NCBI GenBank assembly: GCA_029212405.1
Contig: JARGNR010000008.1
Location: 1 to 64,000 of the forward strand
Length of the DNA stretch: 64,000 bases
DNA from: Saprospiraceae bacterium
Lineage (GTDB): Bacteria > Bacteroidota > Bacteroidia > Chitinophagales > Saprospiraceae
Direction: 5' to 3'
Numbering within the stretch: position 1 is the stretch's first letter; the number at the start of each line of letters is the position of its first letter. The notes beneath the pieces are model-generated. The model searched no databases. It worked only from the letters and a program-made list of their open reading frames with translations, and had not been told where the DNA came from. Both the position numbers and the translations under genes were made by a program. This document shows positions 1 through 8,884 of this stretch, in pieces.

Positions 1-439
1 TTCTGTTCTTGCCATCTTCATTCACAAATGATTCTTTCAATTCTTCATACACTATAGAATCGATTTGAACAGGAGGCGGAAATCCTGAAAAGTCAGAAGT
101 AACTTCACCACCATTCGGAATATCAATCAACAATCTATAATTCCTATCTCTACTTCCTTCAAATAACGATTGATATATGCCTGGTTCTGCTTCATTAAAA
201 ATCGTTTGATTCCCAAGATCATCTTCTACGCTCACAGTTGCACCTTGCACACCAATAAATTGTTGGCTATCTAGTTTATTGAATTTAGATAGTTTGATTT
301 CCTGAACGCTCAAACGATCCGTCAACTCAGCATCTACAACAACTGTATTTTCTACTTCTGTACTATCAAAATCATATGGTTCAATACAACCAAAAATGAA
401 AAGTGAAATGACTAAAACAAATAGATATCTTATTCTCAT
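1..439 (-). CDS. DUF4249 family lipoprotein (3' part missing)
   Basis: The minus-strand frame opens with ATG at 439 and runs without a stop to the window edge, giving 146 residues of a longer protein. A lipoprotein signal ends at Cys18 (LFIFGC), followed by EPYDFDSTEVENTVVVDAEL and a beta-rich segment. This pattern (lipid anchor, then VVVDAxLTD) fits the DUF4249 family, which in Bacteroidota is usually encoded directly after a TonB-dependent receptor and is thought to sit on the outer membrane as its partner. The receptor gene ends only 11 bases upstream here, so the two should be co-transcribed. Family assignment is from remembered sequence character; the ligand is unknown. Confidence 0.75.
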   Translation of the reverse strand, partial: MRIRYLFVLVISLFIFGCIEPYDFDSTEVENTVVVDAELTDRLSVQEIKLSKFNKLDSQQFIGVQGATVSVEDDLGNQTIFNEAEPGIYQSLFEGSRDRNYRLLIDIPNGGEVTSDFSGFPPPVQIDSIVYEELKESFVNEDGKNR

Positions 440-450
440 TTTTCTCTTAT

Positions 451-3159
451 TTAATCAAATACAAAGTTCCATGATAAAGATGGAACAACAGCCCCAATAA
501 TAGCCAGTTGGAACCCTTTAATATTTCCGCCTACACTTTTACGGAAAAACACATTGTTCACATTGTTATTTCCTAATAAATTATACAACCCAAAGGTGAA
601 CGAATTTCTAAATCCACTTTGCGAGTTCTTCCTGAGATCAAGGGTAATGGCCAAATCAAATCTTTTGTAACTCGGCAATCGTTGGGCATTTCGTTGTGAA
701 TACTGAGGAATTACAAAACCATCAATAATTGCAGTACCTTCTGGAACCGTAAATGGTCTACCTGATTTATACGAATACCCTCCTGAAAAAATAAATGTAG
801 GCGTCAACCTATAGGAGAAAACCAAATTTATTTGATGGGGTATATCTATATCCGACGAAGTCCAATTACCGAAATTTACAGGAAATCGATCCGTTGTTGT
901 TCTAAATCGTGTTTTAGAAAACGTATACGCAATAGATCCCTTAAGTTTACCAGAAGTTTTTTCTGCAAAAAACTCTACTCCGTAACTTCTTCCAATTGAT
1001 TCACTTACCTCAGTCTCCAAATTTTCATTAGAAATAATCGAAGGAAAATCCTTTAAGACAAAGTCATTTGCAGTGGTCTTTCTAAAGCCTTCGATCGAAA
1101 AAGAAAAATTCCTTTTGAACGAATTATGAAAAATACCTAATGAATATTGATCGACAATTCGAGGCAAGATATACTCATTTGAAAAAATCCACAAATCTGT
1201 AGGAATGCTGGTATTTGCAATACTCACCAACTGGGCATTTTGGCTAATCCTATTAAAACTGCTCTTCACCGACCATTGAGAGTTAAGTAGATAAGCCAAC
1301 GAAACCCTTGGTTCTATTAAAGAAAATGTATGCAATCGTTCACCATTCTCAACTTGTCGAGAGTCTATTATTGTACTTTCTGTCGCTATATCATTTTGAT
1401 AGGTATATATGGTTCCAGGACCCTTAGACCCATAGGTAGTAAGCCGAACTCCCCCTTCAATAGACCATTTAGAAGTAATTCCTACTTTAGCTCCAATAAA
1501 TGGTGCAATTGATACAGAACTCAATCGCTGTGCTGACACATTTTGTATGACAGACAGATCCTCATTCGGTGTCAAATCTTCCGGGTCTAGTTTGTAGTCA
1601 ATAAATTCTATCCCTCCTTTTATATAGCTGTTATCTCCAAAACTAAATGTATTGTTTTGTACCACTTTCAAGTATTGAATCCCATTTTTATATGAAAAAG
1701 CATCTGATGCATTGATTGTAAATTGATTCGTTTTATAAGAACCTGTACTTACATTTATTTTAGATGAGAATTTCTCATTCCACAAATGGTTTAGGCCAAA
1801 AGAGACAAACCTATTTTGCCATTCAAATCCAAAATCTTCATTGTACAAAAAATAATCATCCGATAAGTAGGAGCTAAAAGAAAAAGTAGTACGATCACTG
1901 AATTTATGTTGTAATGTAAAATTTGCATCGTAAAAGTTGGCTGAACTATTCTGAACTTCATTATTGGCTACCAAATTCAATAAATAGTCGCTAAAACTTC
2001 CTCTTGCAGAAGCAGCAAATGTGGTTTTGTTAGACAACGGTCCCTCTACAAATAACTTCATCATACTTGTCCCTAATCCACCTTTCATTATCCATTTTTG
2101 ACCTCCTTTTTTACTTACAATATCTAAAACGGCAGATGATCTATTTCCAAACTCAGGCTCTACAAATCCTTTATACAATGTTGCACTTTTCACCACATCG
2201 GAATTAAACGCAGAAATAAACCCAACAACATGAGTAGGATTAAAAATGATTGCATCATCAATTAACACCAAACTAGCATCCAACTTTCCTCCTCTTACAT
2301 TGAAGCCACTAGATATTTCACCTGCACTAGTAACGCCTGGCAGTATTTCCAATGATTTAATTAAATCTGACTCTCCTAGAGCTTGAGGTATAGATTCTAC
2401 TTTAACCATATCAATTCGTTCAACACCTGTTTTTGAATCCTCAATTTTAATGCTGGCATTGTTAGCTACAATTTCTACTTCATCCAGTAAATAAATTGAA
2501 GGATTCATTTCTAACTTTTCTGTAGCCGATTCAAATATGTCAATAGAAAGCAAAATTGTTTGGTAAGAGGTATACTTAATCGAGAAAACATAGGAGCCTG
2601 GAGTAAGCTGAATTGTGCAAAGTCCATTTTCGTCAGTAACATCGTTTAATTTTAAGTCTTCTGTGTATACCAATGCGCCAATCATTGGTTCCTTAGTTAG
2701 TTTATCCCTTAATTGAATTTGATACGAAAGAGAAGTTCCATTCATCTCACTATTCCCATATGATCTTGATATTTCTATTGTTTCTTCTCTTTTAGGGTAG
2801 TCCATCTCTCCATTTTTCCACAAAAGAACAAGATTCTCAATTTTCTCTCTAGTTACCTTATCTATATCGATTACCACAATTTCATCATCATCGTAGGATA
2901 ATGACTTCAACCTAGTTCCGTTCAAAAGATCCGACACAATTGACCATATTTGTTTTTGTTTGTAATTGCGAGTTACGCGAAATGTAGGTGTATTTTGAAT
3001 ATCAAAGTAGACTTTAATATTATGCGTATTTTCTAAGTCATAGAATATCTCTGTGATTGACTTATTGGTATACGTGGCATCTATCTTTTTATCTATCGCT
3101 TTCTGAGCGCATAGGTTTATCGTCATAAAGAATAGAAAAATTACTGAAAAATATTTCAT
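451..3159 (-). CDS. TonB-dependent receptor with STN-like and carboxypeptidase-like N-terminal domains
   Basis: Outer-membrane active transporter of about 902 residues. A signal peptide (MKYFSVIFLFFMTINLCAQ) marks ATG 3159 as the start; an upstream TTG at 3207 would place extra residues before the signal. Order: STN-like domain about 25-95, carboxypeptidase-regulatory-like beta domain about 155-235 (GALVYTEDLKLNDVTDENG), plug about 250-360 (SGFNVRGGKLDASLVLIDD), then the barrel. The STN-like domain resembles those that signal to sigma regulators or bind substrate, but no sigma/anti-sigma pair lies next to it. The DUF4249 lipoprotein gene follows after 11 bases, a common Bacteroidota pair. Substrate cannot be read from the sequence. 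Confidence 0.9.
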   Translation of the reverse strand: MKYFSVIFLFFMTINLCAQKAIDKKIDATYTNKSITEIFYDLENTHNIKVYFDIQNTPTFRVTRNYKQKQIWSIVSDLLNGTRLKSLSYDDDEIVVIDIDKVTREKIENLVLLWKNGEMDYPKREETIEISRSYGNSEMNGTSLSYQIQLRDKLTKEPMIGALVYTEDLKLNDVTDENGLCTIQLTPGSYVFSIKYTSYQTILLSIDIFESATEKLEMNPSIYLLDEVEIVANNASIKIEDSKTGVERIDMVKVESIPQALGESDLIKSLEILPGVTSAGEISSGFNVRGGKLDASLVLIDDAIIFNPTHVVGFISAFNSDVVKSATLYKGFVEPEFGNRSSAVLDIVSKKGGQKWIMKGGLGTSMMKLFVEGPLSNKTTFAASARGSFSDYLLNLVANNEVQNSSANFYDANFTLQHKFSDRTTFSFSSYLSDDYFLYNEDFGFEWQNRFVSFGLNHLWNEKFSSKINVSTGSYKTNQFTINASDAFSYKNGIQYLKVVQNNTFSFGDNSYIKGGIEFIDYKLDPEDLTPNEDLSVIQNVSAQRLSSVSIAPFIGAKVGITSKWSIEGGVRLTTYGSKGPGTIYTYQNDIATESTIIDSRQVENGERLHTFSLIEPRVSLAYLLNSQWSVKSSFNRISQNAQLVSIANTSIPTDLWIFSNEYILPRIVDQYSLGIFHNSFKRNFSFSIEGFRKTTANDFVLKDFPSIISNENLETEVSESIGRSYGVEFFAEKTSGKLKGSIAYTFSKTRFRTTTDRFPVNFGNWTSSDIDIPHQINLVFSYRLTPTFIFSGGYSYKSGRPFTVPEGTAIIDGFVIPQYSQRNAQRLPSYKRFDLAITLDLRKNSQSGFRNSFTFGLYNLLGNNNVNNVFFRKSVGGNIKGFQLAIIGAVVPSLSWNFVFD

Positions 3160-3211
3160 CGGTAGTATAAGGATTCTATTGAACAATTTGATCTTGTAGT
3201 ATCTCAATGTG

Positions 3212-3219
3212 CAAACATG
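3212..3219 (-). promoter_or_regulatory. possible -7 element for the TonB receptor operon
   Basis: Read on the minus strand this is CATGTTTG, one base off the Bacteroidota -7 consensus TAnnTTTG, about 52 bases before the preferred ATG at 3159. No TTTG -33 element is visible at 19-21 bases, so this is weak. It does lie downstream of the GNAT stop, where a separate promoter would be needed. Confidence 0.3.
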
Positions 3220-3232
3220 AAAATATAACTAT

Positions 3233-3757
3233 TTATTTAAATGTTACTTCCCTTTCCATAATTATGTCCGTTTGATTTTCATCTCCAAAAACAAAAATAT
3301 GACTACCACTTTCTTCAAAACCCATTCCTTGATAAAATTTGATTGCTTTAGGGTTTTTATCCCACACTCCCAACCAAATTTTATCCTTGGTCATCTCTTT
3401 TGCTATTCTATTTGCAAAATGAATCATCTGTTTACCAATGCCCATTCCTTGGTATGTATGATTAAGATAAATTCGCTCAACTTCAAGATATTCTTTACTA
3501 TGTACCTCTGTCTGAGCCTTGCCCACATTAAACTTTAAATACCCTATAATTATATCCTGTTGGAGTACAAAATACAGCCAACTTTCTCCATTTTTAATTT
3601 CACTCAATAGTTGGCTTTTGTTGAATGCTCTTTGAACGTACCACTGAAAGTTAGAAGCAGTATTCAAATGCTTATAGGAATCTTCAAACGTTTTCAATGC
3701 GATATTTTGTAAATCGTCTACATCGTTTTCCAAAATTCTTCTAAAGGAAATGTTCAT
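3233..3757 (-). CDS. GNAT family N-acetyltransferase
   Basis: 174 residues, the normal size for a single GNAT domain that transfers acetyl from acetyl-CoA to an amine. The acetyl-CoA loop is visible as the stretch YQGMGIGKQMIHFA (family pattern Q/RxxGxG/A), preceded by the beta-4 strand VERIYLNHTY, and followed by the typical end NPKAIKFYQGMGFEESG. ATG 3757 is preferred over a TTG nine bases upstream. The SDR gene stops 9 bases before this ATG, so both are probably one transcript. The acceptor (small molecule, peptide or protein N-terminus) is not predictable. Confidence 0.85.
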   Translation of the reverse strand: MNISFRRILENDVDDLQNIALKTFEDSYKHLNTASNFQWYVQRAFNKSQLLSEIKNGESWLYFVLQQDIIIGYLKFNVGKAQTEVHSKEYLEVERIYLNHTYQGMGIGKQMIHFANRIAKEMTKDKIWLGVWDKNPKAIKFYQGMGFEESGSHIFVFGDENQTDIIMEREVTFK

Positions 3758-3766
3758 TAGAGACAA

Positions 3767-4468
3767 TTATAAATCTCCTAATTGGGGTCGAATCACAATG
3801 TCTTCAATCACCGCTGATGGACTCATTTCAAGTGCACTCCAAACTATTTTTGCTATGTCTTCTGCCTGCATTAACCTTGTCTTTGGTAAATCTACACCTT
3901 CCCAACTTGCTGACCAAGTGGCTCCCGGTAATATCGATGTTACTTTAATGCTCATAGACTTCAATTCTTCTCGTAAGACTTTTGAAAATCCTAACAAGGC
4001 AAACTTAGAAATGCTATACGATCCTCCATTTGGATAAGCTATTTGACTTGCAATGGAACACATATTGAAGATATGTCCACTTTTATTTGCAATCATGTTA
4101 GGGACTATCGCTCGAGTCAAATGATAGGCACTGTATAAATTAGTTTCAATCATTTTTTCCAAGGCTCCATCTTCTTCTTTGGTTAATTCCCCAGGTAAAA
4201 ATATTCCCGCATTATTGACCAAAATGTCTATTGTTTCAAATTCCTTTAACACAAAATCTGCAAATTCTAGTACTTCAGACTTAATGCTCATATCTGTTTT
4301 CTTACCTATTGCTTTTACGTTATGGCTAGATGCATCAATAGCTTTCAAAAATGAATTGATTTCATTTTCATTTCTAGAACATATCGCCACATTAATACCT
4401 TTCGATACCAATAATTCTACTATGGCCTTACCTATGCCTTTTGTGCTCCCAGTAACTATTGCATTCAT
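3767..4468 (-). CDS. SDR family NAD(P)-dependent oxidoreductase
   Basis: 233-residue classical short-chain dehydrogenase/reductase. The Rossmann nucleotide-binding motif TGSTKGIG is at residues 6-13, NNAGI about residue 87, and the catalytic Ser and YxxxK are in CSIASQIAYPNGGSYSISK. Arg/Asn residues after the first strand (CSRNENEI) favour NADPH. It resembles 3-oxoacyl-ACP reductase-like members, but the sequence does not show the substrate. It is the first gene of a two-gene unit with the GNAT protein. Start is ATG 4468, with the usual very short lead before the first beta strand. Confidence 0.88.
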   Translation of the reverse strand: MNAIVTGSTKGIGKAIVELLVSKGINVAICSRNENEINSFLKAIDASSHNVKAIGKKTDMSIKSEVLEFADFVLKEFETIDILVNNAGIFLPGELTKEEDGALEKMIETNLYSAYHLTRAIVPNMIANKSGHIFNMCSIASQIAYPNGGSYSISKFALLGFSKVLREELKSMSIKVTSILPGATWSASWEGVDLPKTRLMQAEDIAKIVWSALEMSPSAVIEDIVIRPQLGDL

Positions 4469-4559
4469 ACTTGATATTATATTTAAATATGTGACTTGTG
4501 AATTTTATATAAGTCTAAAGGACACAATTAACAAAAACCATAATCCTACGGACACCCTG

Positions 4560-4590
4560 AAATCCAGTCGAAATGGCTGGATTTTTTATT
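4560..4590 (+). terminator. terminator-like hairpin without an obvious upstream plus-strand gene
   Basis: An 8-bp perfect stem AAATCCAG/CTGGATTT (4560-4567 with 4577-4584) closes a 9-base loop and runs into TTTTTTATTTT on the plus strand. The flanking genes are both on the minus strand, where the hairpin follows the desaturase stop by about 50 bases but lacks a T-run. It may end desaturase transcription imperfectly, or stop antisense transcription into the desaturase gene. Confidence 0.45.
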
Positions 4591-4632
4591 TTCTAAAATA
4601 TCTAAGATTAATAATGTGAAAGCTCTAGAGTA

Positions 4633-5676
4633 CTAGGCCAATCTCAATCGCTCAATTTTATAATATTCAGCGAAAGATATCATTCTCTGTCTTTCTTCAT
4701 CCCAAAGTTTATGAGAGATCAATTTGAAACTCTGCCAAAATGTTACAACTGTTACATATTTGTTGAGTATTGTATTTTCTCTCATACACTTTTCCAAATT
4801 ATAATTTGGGATCAGACTACTCAAATGGTGGATATGATGAATCCCAATGTTTCCTGTCATCCATTGGATCACTTTTGGCAGCTTGTAATAGGTACTCCCT
4901 CTAACAGCAGATACCACATAATTCCAATTGTCTTTCCATTGCTTGTAAGAGTGTTCATGCTGATGCTGTATATAAAAGAACCAAAATGCTATAATTCCAA
5001 ATGTGAAAACTAAAAACAACTGTACAAAAAGGAATTGTTTCCATCCTAAAAGATAGGCTAAAAGAGCATAAACACCAATGATAAGAATGTTGTTTTTTAC
5101 TTGATTAACTACTTCTTTTTTCCAATTCTTAAATCTAAATACTGGCCACCTATTTGATAGCCCAATATAATAAATAGGCGCAATGACAAAGGTAATAATA
5201 GGAGTTCTCCAAACCCGATATTTAAACTTCCCCCATTTTGATAGATTCCTATATTCATTCACCGTAAGTGTAGGTATATCTCCAATATCAATTGTCTCTA
5301 AAACACCTGATTGTGCGTGATGGAAATTATGAACCCTAGCCCAATATTTATAAGGCAAGGCACTGAAAACACTGCACACATATCCAACTATATTGTTCCA
5401 TCTTTTTGACTTCATAAATGACTGATGACCGCAATCGTGTTGAATAATAAAAATCCTTACCAAGAAAAAAGCATTGATGATTCCTAGACCAATTGTTATA
5501 AAGATGGACCAATTCAAACTATAATACATCAGCACCCATAAAGCGATATAGGGTAGAAAAGAATTGAGTATTTGACCAATAGCTCTTTTTGTACTGGGAA
5601 TTTGGTATTTTCTTACAATTTCTTTCCAGTTTTTTAAAGCTTCCTTTATTTCGTTATTTAGTTTAATATTATCCAT
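4633..5676 (-). CDS. membrane fatty acid desaturase (delta-12/omega-6-like)
   Basis: 347-residue integral membrane di-iron desaturase that introduces a double bond into an acyl chain. All histidine clusters are present: H80-D-C-G-H84, H116-N-F-H119-H120, H238-x-H240-x-H242 and H280-H281-x-H283-H284. Hydrophobic segments flank them at about 40-75, 160-175 and 195-235. It most resembles the bacterial fatty acid desaturases acting on phospholipid acyl chains; regiospecificity is not certain. It stands 151 bases after the DUF4230 gene and is probably its own unit, with a likely role in membrane fluidity. Confidence 0.88.
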   Translation of the reverse strand: MDNIKLNNEIKEALKNWKEIVRKYQIPSTKRAIGQILNSFLPYIALWVLMYYSLNWSIFITIGLGIINAFFLVRIFIIQHDCGHQSFMKSKRWNNIVGYVCSVFSALPYKYWARVHNFHHAQSGVLETIDIGDIPTLTVNEYRNLSKWGKFKYRVWRTPIITFVIAPIYYIGLSNRWPVFRFKNWKKEVVNQVKNNILIIGVYALLAYLLGWKQFLFVQLFLVFTFGIIAFWFFYIQHQHEHSYKQWKDNWNYVVSAVRGSTYYKLPKVIQWMTGNIGIHHIHHLSSLIPNYNLEKCMRENTILNKYVTVVTFWQSFKLISHKLWDEERQRMISFAEYYKIERLRLA

Positions 5677-5827
5677 GCGTAGTTTGAAAATGTAGAGATT
5701 AAAATTACTACAATAATTTTTATCTCTTTAATAATATTTGCAATTTCTAGCCCAAAATTTTTTATTTGATGCCAGTCTGACAATTTACAACGTTTAAGCT
5801 CTATTTATTGTTTTTGTTGCGAAATGT

Positions 5828-6427
5828 TCAATTCAAAAATGGATCCTTCTCATTTGATGTGACCACTTTCCAACCAGTAGATTGTATTATCGTGGTAAGC
5901 ATTTCCATGATGTCGTTTTTTTGCTCTTTTGCTGATAGGAGCAATTTACTATCGATTGCTTTCGCCAAAGCATATTCTTTTACACTCTTATTGATCTCAT
6001 TGTAATCCTTATTTGAAAATGTATTGAAAGATCCTTGTGTAATGTCATAATAATCTAGATCGTGTTCAATTGATAATATCTCCGCATCTGGGAAATCATC
6101 AATTCTTATTGTTTTGGATTCCTCGTCAATTGTAAGCTTCACTTTCTCAAAGTCATATCCCGCCAAGACTTTAGCATTCACCCGAACTAGCGCTGTTTTT
6201 CTGAAAAAAGAAATGTCCCAATTGTAATAATCTTTATGGTTATAAATTTCGGAAAGGTGACCTTCTACTGTTACTAATTTGAATACTTTTTGAATTTTTT
6301 CAAGCACCACAGTGACAGATGTTTCCTTTTTATTATTTACTAGACTAAACTTGGAACCAGCATACCATGTAATACCTAAAATACTTAGAGCCAAGACAAC
6401 GAATAGAATGTTTTTCGTGGTTTTCAT
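5828..6427 (-). CDS. DUF4230 domain-containing membrane-anchored protein
   Basis: 199 residues with one N-terminal hydrophobic segment (about 7-25, ILFVVLALSILGITWYAGS) and an extracytoplasmic remainder. The region from about 40 (VVLEKIQKVFKLVTVEGHLS) through the acidic, beta-rich centre to GWKV at the end fits DUF4230, a family of single-pass envelope proteins of unknown function common in Bacteroidota and Firmicutes. It lies 52 bases downstream of the DUF3108 gene and may share its transcript. Confidence 0.75.
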   Translation of the reverse strand: MKTTKNILFVVLALSILGITWYAGSKFSLVNNKKETSVTVVLEKIQKVFKLVTVEGHLSEIYNHKDYYNWDISFFRKTALVRVNAKVLAGYDFEKVKLTIDEESKTIRIDDFPDAEILSIEHDLDYYDITQGSFNTFSNKDYNEINKSVKEYALAKAIDSKLLLSAKEQKNDIMEMLTTIIQSTGWKVVTSNEKDPFLN

Positions 6428-6479
6428 AGTACCTTTTTTTTAAGTAAACACAACTCAATTGCTATTTATTTCACTAATC

Positions 6480-7316
6480 TTAATTTTCATCCAACATTGT
6501 AGGATGTCTCAAACCACTGTATGATTTCAATACTGCTTTTACTGAACCTATACTTATTGGCGACTCGATCAATAAAGGGATTTTGTTTTCATCATCCGAA
6601 ACCCAAATATTCATTACGTCGCCCTTTTTAAAAACATTCCCTACAACCAATTCTGGTTTAATTTTAAGCGTCGAATATTTTCCAAGTCCTTTTATTTTCT
6701 TGCTCTCTCTTTCTTCATAAACAACATGAATAGGATATCTCTCTTCATCAATAAACATGATAATATCTAAAAATTCTCCCGGTTGATATGCATCTACATT
6801 GGTATTCCTTAAGGTGTACATAACAGAAAGTAAATCTAAGGCACAAGAGTCTATTTCAAATTCCTTATGTTTTGCTGTGGCTTTCGTTTTCCCATTATAC
6901 GATTGAACCAATCCAACATTTTGCTCAAAGCTCAAACTATCGTATTTTCGATAATTCCCCTCTTCAATATATCTTACAAATGTCAAGGGCTTCAATGTCT
7001 CTTTATCAACTGTGGTGGCGTAATAGTCGTTGACTCTAAAAAAGTTATCATAAGAAGTATAACTTTTTCCTACTGCCTCCAACAAATACACATCCCCTTT
7101 GTCTTGAACTCTAAAACGAACTTCTCCCGCTGGAATCCAAACAATTTTCCAATTGTAATACACCCTGTAAACCAGCTCTTCTCCTCCTTCAAAACTCGTG
7201 TTCTCTATAATACATGGATTAGAACTATGATAATTGGGTTGTACAAATGCAATCAATAAAAACGTACTAATTATACATATAAAAGCTAGAATAATATTAG
7301 CCGTACCTTTAACCAT
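6480..7316 (-). CDS. DUF3108 domain-containing exported protein
   Basis: 278 residues with an N-terminal hydrophobic stretch (about 8-24) and then the family hallmark FEGGEELVYRVYYNWKIVW, followed by alternating beta strands (AGEVRFRV, KPLTFVRYIEEGNYRKYDSL). DUF3108 proteins are periplasmic beta-rich proteins of unknown function, often next to outer-membrane genes. Here it follows an OmpA-like gene after 33 bases and precedes DUF4230 by 52 bases. These three may form an envelope operon. Confidence 0.78.
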   Translation of the reverse strand: MVKGTANIILAFICIISTFLLIAFVQPNYHSSNPCIIENTSFEGGEELVYRVYYNWKIVWIPAGEVRFRVQDKGDVYLLEAVGKSYTSYDNFFRVNDYYATTVDKETLKPLTFVRYIEEGNYRKYDSLSFEQNVGLVQSYNGKTKATAKHKEFEIDSCALDLLSVMYTLRNTNVDAYQPGEFLDIIMFIDEERYPIHVVYEERESKKIKGLGKYSTLKIKPELVVGNVFKKGDVMNIWVSDDENKIPLLIESPISIGSVKAVLKSYSGLRHPTMLDEN

Positions 7317-7349
7317 TGTGCATCCTTAAGAATAGTTAACTAAATTATA

Positions 7350-8546
7350 CTATCCAATACTTAGGATTTTTATCTCTACCCGTTGATTTTTCTTTCTTCC
7401 CTCTTTGGTAAGGTTGGAAGCGATTGACTTTCTCTTTCCATACCCTTTGTATTGAAGACGTTGTTCAGGAATTCCCTTTTCTACCAGATACTCAGCTACT
7501 ACTTTTGCTCGATCTGTGGAAAGGCTGTCGCAGTAATCATGGGGTGGCACTCCATTTGTATGTCCTCCAATTTCAATAACAATATCGACATTGGTGCTCA
7601 AAAAATCATATACTTCATCGAGCACTTCATAAGAATCTGTATCGATAGATGTTTTATCTGCCCGGAAATATAAATTCTGAATTTCAATGGTTTGGCCTTT
7701 TCTAATTTTATTCCTGTCCAGGTTCAAAATTTTCTTGGAAGGTTTGGACGCTGCGACCGTAGTATTATTGTCACTCTTTGTATTTTTTCTTGTCGTAGGT
7801 TTTTTCTTTTGCTTCACTCGTTTGTGTGGTGGTAATTTTGTTTCTGGCTCCTCAACCATGACCAGCAATTCATCATCACAATCTATTTGAATGATGTCAC
7901 TACAATTATCAATTAGAATATGTCCATTATATGGAAAAACTACAGGTACCTTGTAAAATGCTTCGAATGTGATATAGCGATAATTTGCTTTTGGGGACAA
8001 TTTAAACGTGTATGTCTTCCATGCAGAATTGTTGACTGGTGTCGATTCAGCTAATAATTCTACTGTACCACAATGGGAATATCCACCCCAAAGCCTGAAA
8101 ACTGTAGGAGTGGTGTAATTATAATTAGGTTTGTCACTCTCATTTAATCTGGATCCACTAATATATCGCTCCGATTTAGAAAGTTCTACACTGAAAGAAT
8201 AACATTGCCCTGCCTTCAATGGAGTTTCTAAATCCTGAGAAACAGATTCCCAAGAATCATTGTCTCGAGTAACCATGCCTAAATAGGTCTGACCATCTGA
8301 AGGTTGCTTGGTATTCGACCAATAATCACTGGGATGGATATCTGGAGCAGTCTCCTGTCTAAAATTAAACACTCCACAATCAAACCAATGCTTAATATTG
8401 TTGGCTTGGTCAGCAGCTGTATTATTATAATATCCTCCCTTTCTAGGATTATCCTCAAAAGAAGGATTTCTCAAAGATATGGTATCGTATTGTGCACTTA
8501 CCCCGATGGCACAAAGACTAAACATTAAAATCAAAAATCTATTCAT
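7350..8546 (-). CDS. OmpA family protein with N-terminal carbohydrate-binding-like beta domain
   Basis: 398 residues. A signal peptide (about 1-18) is followed by a beta-sandwich-like region (NPSFEDNP, then GQTYLGMVTRDNDSWESVSQ), a basic linker rich in Lys/Pro/Thr about 235-275, and a C-terminal OmpA domain about 285-396. That domain has FRADKTSIDTDSYEVLDEVY, IEIGGHTNG and LSTDRAKVVAEYLVEKGI. OmpA domains bind peptidoglycan non-covalently, so the protein probably links the cell wall to the outer membrane or an exposed beta domain. It is the first gene of the minus-strand run ending with DUF4230. Confidence 0.88.
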   Translation of the reverse strand: MNRFLILMFSLCAIGVSAQYDTISLRNPSFEDNPRKGGYYNNTAADQANNIKHWFDCGVFNFRQETAPDIHPSDYWSNTKQPSDGQTYLGMVTRDNDSWESVSQDLETPLKAGQCYSFSVELSKSERYISGSRLNESDKPNYNYTTPTVFRLWGGYSHCGTVELLAESTPVNNSAWKTYTFKLSPKANYRYITFEAFYKVPVVFPYNGHILIDNCSDIIQIDCDDELLVMVEEPETKLPPHKRVKQKKKPTTRKNTKSDNNTTVAASKPSKKILNLDRNKIRKGQTIEIQNLYFRADKTSIDTDSYEVLDEVYDFLSTNVDIVIEIGGHTNGVPPHDYCDSLSTDRAKVVAEYLVEKGIPEQRLQYKGYGKRKSIASNLTKEGRKKNQRVEIKILSIG

Positions 8547-8884
8547 AAGACACTATTAATCTAATATTAAAACAATTTGATTAAAATTGTATTGTTCTAA
8601 TTTTCATTTTGTTACGATCTACTATTCTATTAAAGAACGCTCGACTAAGAGCTATTCAAAAATACAAACTATCTAACTATAATACGTAATTGTAAGAAAT
8701 AAGTGCATAAAAATGTGTTTATTAATAGATTAGTAACACTTAATCATCTGTAGAACCTCAAATAAGAACAAACTCTCTTAAATTTTATATAATTAAAAGA
8801 AGTGCTATTCTAAAAAATCATTATCGTCCATCTTAATTTCTATCTTTGAACAGTTGAAATCAAATTGTACACTGAATCAAATTT
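8547..8884. other. divergent intergenic region between the OmpA-like gene and hflX
   Basis: 338 bases of very AT-rich sequence with no open frame that looks coding. It must hold the promoters of both divergent genes. A -7-like element for hflX is at 8841-8848. For the minus strand, CAAAAATA at 8657-8664 reads as TATTTTTG, which fits TAnnTTTG but lacks a clear -33 element. No strong hairpin or repeat was seen. Confidence 0.6.
8841..8848 (+). promoter_or_regulatory. Bacteroidota -7 element upstream of hflX
   Basis: TATCTTTG matches TAnnTTTG exactly and lies 37 bases before the hflX ATG. The expected TTTG at 19-21 bases upstream is not present, so only half of the promoter consensus is supported. 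Confidence 0.4.

Noticed and set aside
3160-3207. N-terminal extension of the first TonB receptor from a TTG codon
   Set aside because: It would put 16 residues before a clean signal peptide, and the possible -7 element predicts a transcript start at about this position.
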